DNA from: Owenia fusiformis
Taxonomy: Eukaryota > Annelida > Polychaeta > Sabellida > Oweniidae
Direction: 5' to 3'
Length of the DNA: 60,000 nt
NCBI GenBank assembly: GCA_903813345.2
Contig: CAIIXF020000010.1
Coordinates: 21,713,181-21,773,180 of the forward strand
Shown in pieces: positions 49,301 to 58,300 of the stretch. Within the stretch, counting starts at the first letter, position 1; every line of letters starts with the position of its first letter. The notes beneath the pieces were generated by a model, which did not search any database, was not told where the DNA came from, and worked only from the letters and a program-made list of their open reading frames with translations. The position numbers and the translations under genes were made by a program.

Positions 49301-52300
49301 TGATCGGCATTTCACATAGTCTGCACGGTGTAATATCACCAATTCGTTTACCTTGTGATATCGGAGTCCCAAAATACTTCCAAACTGCCGACTTTTTCGA
49401 CTTAGATGCCGGCTCGATTTTTCAATTTCTTTCCTACATCCGGCATACTGTTAATGCACTCGATTTGCGAACGACGATGAAGAAATTTACGAACAAGCAT
49501 TACCATGTACCTGAAATCGCGGGTCCGTTAATAACACTTTTCAATGCAAAGACGTGTAATCTAGGTACGAGGTAAGTGCATTGCACAGAATTGGTCGAAT
49601 AGCCGATAGATGTCATTCATTGATTAAACATGACGTCATATTTGAGATCTTAAGATAAATCTGACGTCATGACGTCAGTGCCATAGAAACTGAGATTGTC
49701 TTATTTTATTTTGACGTCATTCCAATGTAATGAACCAGTTATATCACCAAAAGTTATCATATTTTGTTTGAAATTGGCCGAAAAGTTAAAGGTATGAGGA
49801 TTCTAATCTCAACGGAATCAAACAGATCTACCTTCAAAGTTACAGAAACCTGAGATGACTAAGATACCATATGATTTTAAGTACCTCTACCAGATCGTTG
49901 AATATCCTCATTTCACCATTTTGGCGCCATTTCTAATGGATTTCAATGGAGTCATGCATGAATTCCTCATGATTTTTTCAAAACAAATTGGCCGAAAAGT
50001 GTGCATGTGTACATTGCTTAAAACATGTTAAATCAGTAAAGGTTGGTGTTTAGTTATAGAAACCTGAGATGACTAAGGTGGCAAATCAATATCATTCGCA
50101 CAGTAAGCGTTCGAAAAATGTCTCCATTATAAATCCCATAGGCTTTGGAAAACCGGAAGTAATGGGTCTGCGCATGCGCAGTGAAATATTGGACAAATTT
50201 TGTGCAATGGTATGACTCCACCATTGTTTTGCCGTTTTACTACATGCCACAATCAACCTCACTGCCAGCATATCAAACCATGCCCATTTTCCATCAAACT
50301 TGGCCCAACTACTATCAGGTGGATGTCCTTCAAAAATCAAGTTGGCATGGTTACCAAAGCCTTATAGTTGCCATGGCAACCGTAGAAATGGGGTAAAAAA
50401 TGAGAGCAAAAAAACACCCAAACCCACCATATTGGCACTAATTTATAAAATATTTCTAGACATACAAATTTTCTTAAACTTTGATATCATCTAGGACACT
50501 TCTAGACAACGAAAATATCAAAAATTGGGGGTAGGTTTACCACTTCGATTTTTTTCTAGGCTTGGTCAAAGTAAAACTACGAAAAAAGCACTCATTTTCA
50601 CTTTTGAATCACCTATTATCGCCCAAATGGCTATATTTTTTCAAGGTCAAGGTCGCCATGTTAAAAGTAGAATTACGGAGATAAATCTGCTCTTCAGACA
50701 ATGTTTGATGGCTTTTCTTCACCACGGAACAAAGATCTTTGCGCTGGTATGCCCATTTCCATGAGATGATATACGTGAAAGAGGAACTATGTCTTTAAAT
50801 GTCATCAAAACTTTATGCCAACACGTGAAAAGGCCATTTCGCACTACTTTTGGCGTAATAATTCCCAATGGAAAATATTTAATTTTTCAGAACGAAATCG
50901 GAGGTGTTCCTCGCTATTTATAGACGTTTTTATGCATTTTAGGGAAGGAATCTAGGTACCGATATTAACCCTTTCTGTCCCATGTCGTGAACCGAAGCAT
51001 CTGGACCGAAATTCGGTCCAATATCGGGAAACCGTGACACCTCTAATTCGCCATAACTGCGAAATACCTTTACATATTTTTCGCCACCTCTTTCGAAAAT
51101 TCGCAATTGGCGAATGGCGAACGTCTACCGTGATCTCTGCCATTACCCACCTTGATTGTGATTTACAAACGTTCTGATTGGCAGCACCACTGAGCTGTGT
51201 ATTTCAGATTCCACATATCGTCTAGGTCCACAGCCCTATTAATCACAGTTTGAGTTGAGGAGAAGTATACAATCATGTACATAGTTGGGATGGTCAGATC
51301 TTAAAGTCAGATCAACGTATGAATAGATCAATCTATATCTATTGGTTATTATAGTGTCCTTAGCAATCTGAATGATTTCATTGGATTTGAGCTTCTGTCT
51401 ACCCAAAGTTTCAATTTTTCAATTAAATGTGATTTTGACCAACTACTGTTACTCCTTGTCAGCAGACATTGTGGAAGACTGACTGATATAATAGAGATTT
51501 CGCATGTTTATTATTCCCGTATAACGTAACTTGTCTGATTACGTCATCACTTATTGTGTGTGACATTCTTATAATAGTCTATAAATCATCGTCTACACCT
51601 AAGAATATCACACTTATGGACGTATAAAACTACGCAATAAATGATGACATAATCAAACGCGTATTAGCTATAAGTTATACGGGAATAGTAAACATGCTAT
51701 AAGTGAGTTGCGAAACCTCTCTATTTAATAAAGAAAATGTATGTTTTGCTGACATCATAAGATTTTTGATTTCTGATCATTTTATCCTGTTTACAGTTGA
51801 CCAAGTCAATGAAATGGCAAATGTTCAGCAAGGCGTTATGATGAAAACTATCAAAGCAATCATAGAAATACGAAGTCGAATCTCTGGCTACAAATTCATC
51901 CTCGGGTCATAAACTGCGACGACTCCCTCACTGATAATCTCATCCGTGACAAGATCATTGTGCATTATCTCTATCAATAAAATCTGAATAATCGGTTTGG
52001 TTTCAGCACTACCTCAGAGTATGTCTTTTCCTTTACCCCTGTTAAGCCCGCAAGGGACATTCCCCAGCAGTTTCTGCTATATTTCTATAATGCAACTTGA
52101 CCACTATAGTATTTCTTTCACGAGAAGACTTATAAGTGTGTGTCTAAACGGAGTCAGCTGGCCAAGAAAATTGGTCCGATTGCAAGAGTTGATACAAGTT
52201 GGAAACCTTTCTGCTAGAAATAAAATTCCTCCATTGTAAACGACTCGTGCAATTCTGTGCATGAATATTTAATATAATGACTGTTGCTATAATATAGATC

Positions 52301-55300
52301 TAGATATTTTCAACAACAATTGGATCTTCCATAGGAAACATCAATTTGCAGATATTGTATTACAAGGGCTAGTAAATTCAACTGGCATTTAGATTAATTC
52401 TTTTCAAAGAATACGAATTATAGATAATGAAGATATTTCGCCATACACGATTTTCATTAGGATTCGATTCTTTGAAATGTCTATGATTAGAGGTCTCGGA
52501 GAGATGTAGTGTTTGAGTGAGCAGTGTATTTCGTGATAATATATATTAGTCTAAAACGCAATACGATTATAATTTTACAGAGCTTCTCATTTCGCAAAGT
52601 TGCTTATTTTCCTTCAGAACATCCGATTGCTTCTTTAGAGGCGATTCAATTAGCATCAAGCAGTATTTCGGGAAATAAGATACCCCGACATGCAAGTTGT
52701 TACTCATAACCTTGAAATGGTTTTAAGAATGCATCCTCTCTAGATCTGTTTTTTCTGTCTTTCCTCTTTCCCAAAATACCCCCTATTCAACTTTCCTCTC
52801 AAAGAGACGCATTGAAGAGATCATTGTTCGCTTTATTTAGACCTTTTAGTTTATCGCAGTTAGCAGTTATTTTTACTCTGTCTGATTGATGGCTATCAAG
52901 TGCAGGGATGAGCACATTGGATCTCTCTGATAAAATTATCATTTATATCTAATAGTTGGTAAGTTCGTATCAGATCACCTGGCTAATCTTCGGGGTCTGC
53001 TCAAATATAGTAAAATTTATTGCCTCTCTGATACCAACAATTTAGTTTATCCAAAGCATTCAGCTGGGAATTGACAGCTTAATATTTTTGGTAACCCAAT
53101 TATGCGTAGAGATCTGAAGAGGTGTGTATATTATAGAATTTCCTATAATATAGCTGATAACGGACCCGTGCTAACCACTGAACTGTGGAATTAGCATTCT
53201 CAGAATATCAGAGGATCGTTTTGATTTAACACTCGAACATGCTTTTTCATGGAAAATATGTAGATGAGAAAATAATTCGAACTAACGTATTAGTAAGCTC
53301 AGTACTGTTTACACTGGCTGGTAAGGTTAACACAGTAACTTGCACAAAGGGCAACAACAAAAAGAAAGGTGCTGAGTTTTCTTCAACTTCTTTTGTAGCT
53401 ATACATGTAGCTAGTGCAAGTTATTTTGTCAAAAGTGACCACACGTGCATGGCAATGGCGTTTGGTAATGTCCAAGCATCATTGTTTCAAAATCTAGGGA
53501 ATTGGTCTACGGAAAGGGTCTACTACAGATGCAAGGTCATATGGTAATTGGTATCCTCAATATCTGTATCATTGCGTGAAAATTGCCACTTCTCAGGGTA
53601 TCTTGAAGCTAAGAGACAAGAAGAAATAGAAAAGATCAAGCACTTTAATAATGAAAAATCAAACTCACAAGTAATCTAAGGGCGACATGTAAATGCATTT
53701 TTACTTTAACCTATACTTACTTATTAATAACTGTTATTTATCTTGTTTAAAAGTACCTGTACTTATAAGTAAAAACTCTTTATGTTTTGAACCGTTCAAA
53801 AGACAGGAATATTTCCAAATATTATTTAACCAATATTATTTATAGATTCAACGGATTATACCCCGATGACATCAGTACTTATCTTTTCCTAAAAGCAATT
53901 TCTTGTAATGTTGATATAATATCATATTAGCAAAATATGGTAAGCAGGACCAGTTCAAACAGAATACCATCTTATGAATTTACATCGGAGTTAAGTTCCG
54001 ATATTGAGAATTTCACGGTTTCGCTTTCTATGCATATAAATCGCGATATTATAGACTTACATTCAGATTTTCTCATCTAATACATCGGACCTTGGTTTGT
54101 AATATTCCCCTTGTTCTCTATCATGGTCATAATGGTTACTGATTGGACAAAACGGAAATAATGCAGGTCAGAATGCTGGTCTCGCTTAAGGCCAAACTGC
54201 CCTAATTCACGTCACCATACTAGTCAATGGGCAAAAGGGCAAACGCCTGACTTTTTATCTCGAGTTATGGATTTATGTGGCCTCAATGGCCTATCTGAGG
54301 TTCTAAGGCTATGTCTAAGCTACATTTTGACACTAAACTCAATAGGGGCCAAACATCTACTTTTTGAAATAATTGGTCAATTGTGACACTACCCCCTCTC
54401 TCTGCCGACAGAAATTGAAATTCACAAAAATCAAGGCAAAATTAATACGCCACTTGACTCGAAATCTTCCTTCAGATAACCCAAATAAACGCATTTTCAG
54501 AAGAAATGGCATCTTGTCATTGCAAAAAGATGACAACTGTACCTTCATACTAGCTTACTGACTCGTCATGATCACAATTGTGTTGGGACTACATTCATTT
54601 CTTTAAACTACTTTTTTTTTATTCAGCGGAAGTGACGTATTGGGGCATTTTGGCCTTAAACACTTTTAAATCGAGAAAACAGAAAACTTGTAGAGGAAGT
54701 TCATCCATTTTGTTACATTGGCGTTCCGTCAAAGTGTAACTAGTTGTGGAACAGTGACAATGCCGATGTCGGTAACGGTTGTTTACAAGAACTCGTTCAT
54801 TTGATCTACCATTCATTGGCTCATTGACTAAAATCATTTATTAACACTCCATGCAATGTGCACTGTACTTCCTGTCCGAACCTCCGGAAGAGGTGCACAT
54901 CTTCATACGATATTTACTTGATATATAGTTTGTTGGATATAATATTGCTCTGATTTCATTATTTGGAAGCTAATTGCATTGAATCTCTGTATTTGAAGTG
55001 GTGTTTTGATTGACACGATATATTATGAAAGCTATTGCTGTTTTGTTCCTCGCGATCGACTGGTTAGATTTCGCCATCTTGAAACATCACATTAAATATC
55101 ACCTTGAAAAACTAATACGTACAATACGCCGATGTCAATGCAATTTAGGAGTCTGAAACTTTAACCCATTCAATTAAATTTAATCAATCTGGATCTTTAA
55201 AGAGTAAATTAAGATATATGTGCATTTTATCTTATCATTCTTGTCCTCGTGGGAGATTGCTCCATTTTATATGGAAATTTTGATCATATATGAAACTTTT

Positions 55301-58300
55301 CTGGTATATTGATACATCCTAAATTGATATTTGATGTAGACCTTAAATACAAAATGGAAATAGGGAAACAGAAAATAAGAGCAAATACTTAGGCCTGATG
55401 CAAAACCATCCCACGGGGCATGAGTAAACTGCACAAATGCATTTTATACAACTTAAGGAAATTGGTAATGTCACGTGTACTTCAGAATTGAATCCATTGC
55501 ACGTTTTATCCTGTCAGTTATAGTCAAATAGATTTTTGTCTAACTTCTCATTTTACTACCAACACAACAACTTACTAACTACTAAATGTATATTTATTGA
55601 ATATGATCTCGCATGCCTTTTCTGTATCCAGTTTAATTTCCAGATGCATTTATCTTTCATGATACACTGTTATTCCCAAAGTGCGTGCCTGTACAGTATT
55701 ATTACAGAACAAAGGGGATGTTAATATAAGAGCTATTAAAGGCACCAAAGGGAGATATAGTATATTTATGCATCTAGTGTCCTAATCTTCTCCTTTACTC
55801 TTACTATTCTTCTTTAAATGGAGGAACAAAATATCTTTCGAAAATCTGCTACCTGAAGGCAGGCCATCTTGTTACAGACACAGTGGCTGTGTATTACGTT
55901 GAGACCAACTGATAATGGTGCATTGCAACCAACTCCTCCTCCATATCTAGAATATTTCCCACATAAACGTTGTAATGTCGTTCTATGCGCTGTACATTAG
56001 AGATAGAATCAAAGCTCAAAATATAATGTTTTATGTTTTTATATTTTCAGGACGAGAAGAACCAAATCATGACAACTAATGTATGGCTTAGACAGGTATA
56101 TATATTACTCAGATCATGACAACCAATGCATGGCTTCCACAGGATATCTATATCTTATACTCAGATCATGACAACCAATGCATGGCTTCGACAGGTATAT
56201 ATTACTCAGATCATGACAACCAATGCATGGCTTCGTCAGGTATATATCTAGATCTTATACTCAGATCATGACAACCGATATTTGGCTTAGGTATATTATA
56301 TCTTTTACTTAGACCATGAGAACCAATGATTGACTTCGACAGATCTATATCTTATACTCATGACAACCTATGTATGGCCAAGACAGGTATATATTTATAT
56401 TTTACTCAGATCATGACAACGTATGCATGGCTTCGACAGATCTATATTTTATACTCATGACAACCGATGTATGGCCAAGAAGGGTATATATTCATAACTT
56501 TTACTCAGATCATGACAACGTATGCATGGTTTCGACAGGTTTATATTTATATCTTTTACTCAGATCATGACAACGTATGCATGGCTTCGACAGGTTTATA
56601 TTTATATCTTTTACTTAGATCATGACAACGTTTTCATGGCTTCGACAGGTATATATTTTTATATTTTACTCAGATCATGACAACTAATGCATGGCTTCGA
56701 AAGGTATATATATATTTGAATACATGAACTAATGTATTGTCCATCATAAGGCCGGGATTAAACGTTTCTGGCGGCTTTTTGGTCGGCAAGAAGTTACATG
56801 TATTTGGTCTTAAAATCTGCTATTAAACATGAAGTACAAAACATGTTCGTTATTTCGACGAGTCAATTACCAATAGGATGGTAATGGCTGGCCAAAATGT
56901 AAACATATAAATCCAAACATTTAAAGGAAACACTAACCAAACAAATACTGATGATTGATGCCATGGTTATCATGACATCCAATGAGGGTGATAAATCAAG
57001 AGTAATCATCTCAGAAAATGTATCCCTAAATAATAGCAACATTAAACATTATTTAGGAATGTCAAGCACTAAACTTAATTAACACGTTATCTAAAGATCA
57101 CCGTGTGATCAGAAGTTACAATGTTGATCAATGGCGTTAAAATAATGGAAATATCCCCAAAGGAACAAGATCATAAGATAAAACATGTAATTTACTTAAA
57201 ACTTATCTGGTTTGGCTTTTCCCATGTGAGTCTATGAAGATTATGGTTTTGGTAATTGAGTAAAGTTTGTGTGTCCTTAGTGTATACACGATGAGCGAAA
57301 ATGCCTATAAATCCAATGATTTACTGACTGAAATATCTTATTACAGAATCCAACGCTGTCATTCGGTAATGTGAGTTCGCTAAATTCGCTTGTTAAGTTG
57401 AGAACATACGGATTCTTTTTCTGTAATATCTATAATTTGAGGTTGAAACAGTAATATTTTTTGTCAATTTTATAAAAGATATTAAAGGCCAAATGTACCA
57501 GTAAAAACATACCAGTGTTTGATTATATTTTGGGAGATTTTTTATGAAAGCGTATATTTATTGCATAATTTATTATGGGATACTTTGTTATAGGATATTT
57601 ACTGTATCATATTATTTATTCTGTTCGACTTATTTATAGTGCTTTATTCGTTTTGAAATGTTGCCCTTTATGCTTTCTCAGGCACAGGTACTGTACATGT
57701 CTTTTTCATATTTACGTGAATTTATCAACGGGTCATTATCCCCGTACATTGTTCATGTAGACAAAATGAACATATCAAATTTCTTCGATTGCAGAAGTTA
57801 AACATCCATAAAGCATTCGCTTTTTTATAATTGAGTCTGCCAGTTGCAGATTTCCCTTGTTGTCAATAATACAAAACTGATATGTAAATCGAATCATTAA
57901 CTCATAATCTTATGGCTTGTTTTATTAATCTCCTCAGACATGATTATGGTACACAATAGACCTTCAATGCCAGCCTCAAAGAATATTGAACTTAAGTTTC
58001 AGTCCTAAAAGCGTTCAATGTAGCATCTTACTAAAGGAAATGACTTTTCTGCAAACACCACTCCAAAAATAATGAAAATCGAAAGATTTCAAGTTCATTC
58101 ACTTTTGAATAGATCTCAGACTTGGCATTGTGCAAGACTATGCTTGGTATATAGAAATTTTTATGTAATTGAAAGGGACAAAGGGTAATATCAGAATAAC
58201 ATAAAACAAAGGAATCACGCGAACAATCAAGTCTAGACACATTTAATAAAATTCGAATGGAAGTGTGTCGCATACCCCCTCCCCCCCCCCCTCTTTTGCT

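Larger units (their letters stand above)
48970..51139. mobile_element. hAT-like non-autonomous element, about 2.2 kb, flanked by CCATTAC
   Basis: The left end CAGAGATCACGATAG (48970 on) and right end CTACCGTGATCTCTG (to 51139) are inverted copies with one mismatch. Subterminal matches follow (AATTCGCAATAGAGGTGTCA near 49081 against TGACACCTCTAATTCGCC near 51034). CCATTAC directly flanks both sides (48963-48969, 51140-51146). CAGNG termini with 7-8-bp duplications fit the hAT superfamily, whose duplication is normally 8 bp. The interior has no transposase I recognise; a 128-codon frame at 49189-49575 is of unknown nature. A partly duplicated segment (ATTGGCCGAAAAG then GAAACCTGAGATGACTAAG) occurs near 49773-49866 and 49988-50080. 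Confidence 0.75.

Noticed and set aside
53239-53547. 102-codon open frame in intron 2 of gene B
   Set aside because: No domain, no splice context; probably chance.
56370-56570. 66-codon frame with repeated Tyr-Ser-Asp-His-Asp units
   Set aside because: Reads through the exon-3-derived array in the wrong frame; the relevant frame codes [10 protein letters not shown].
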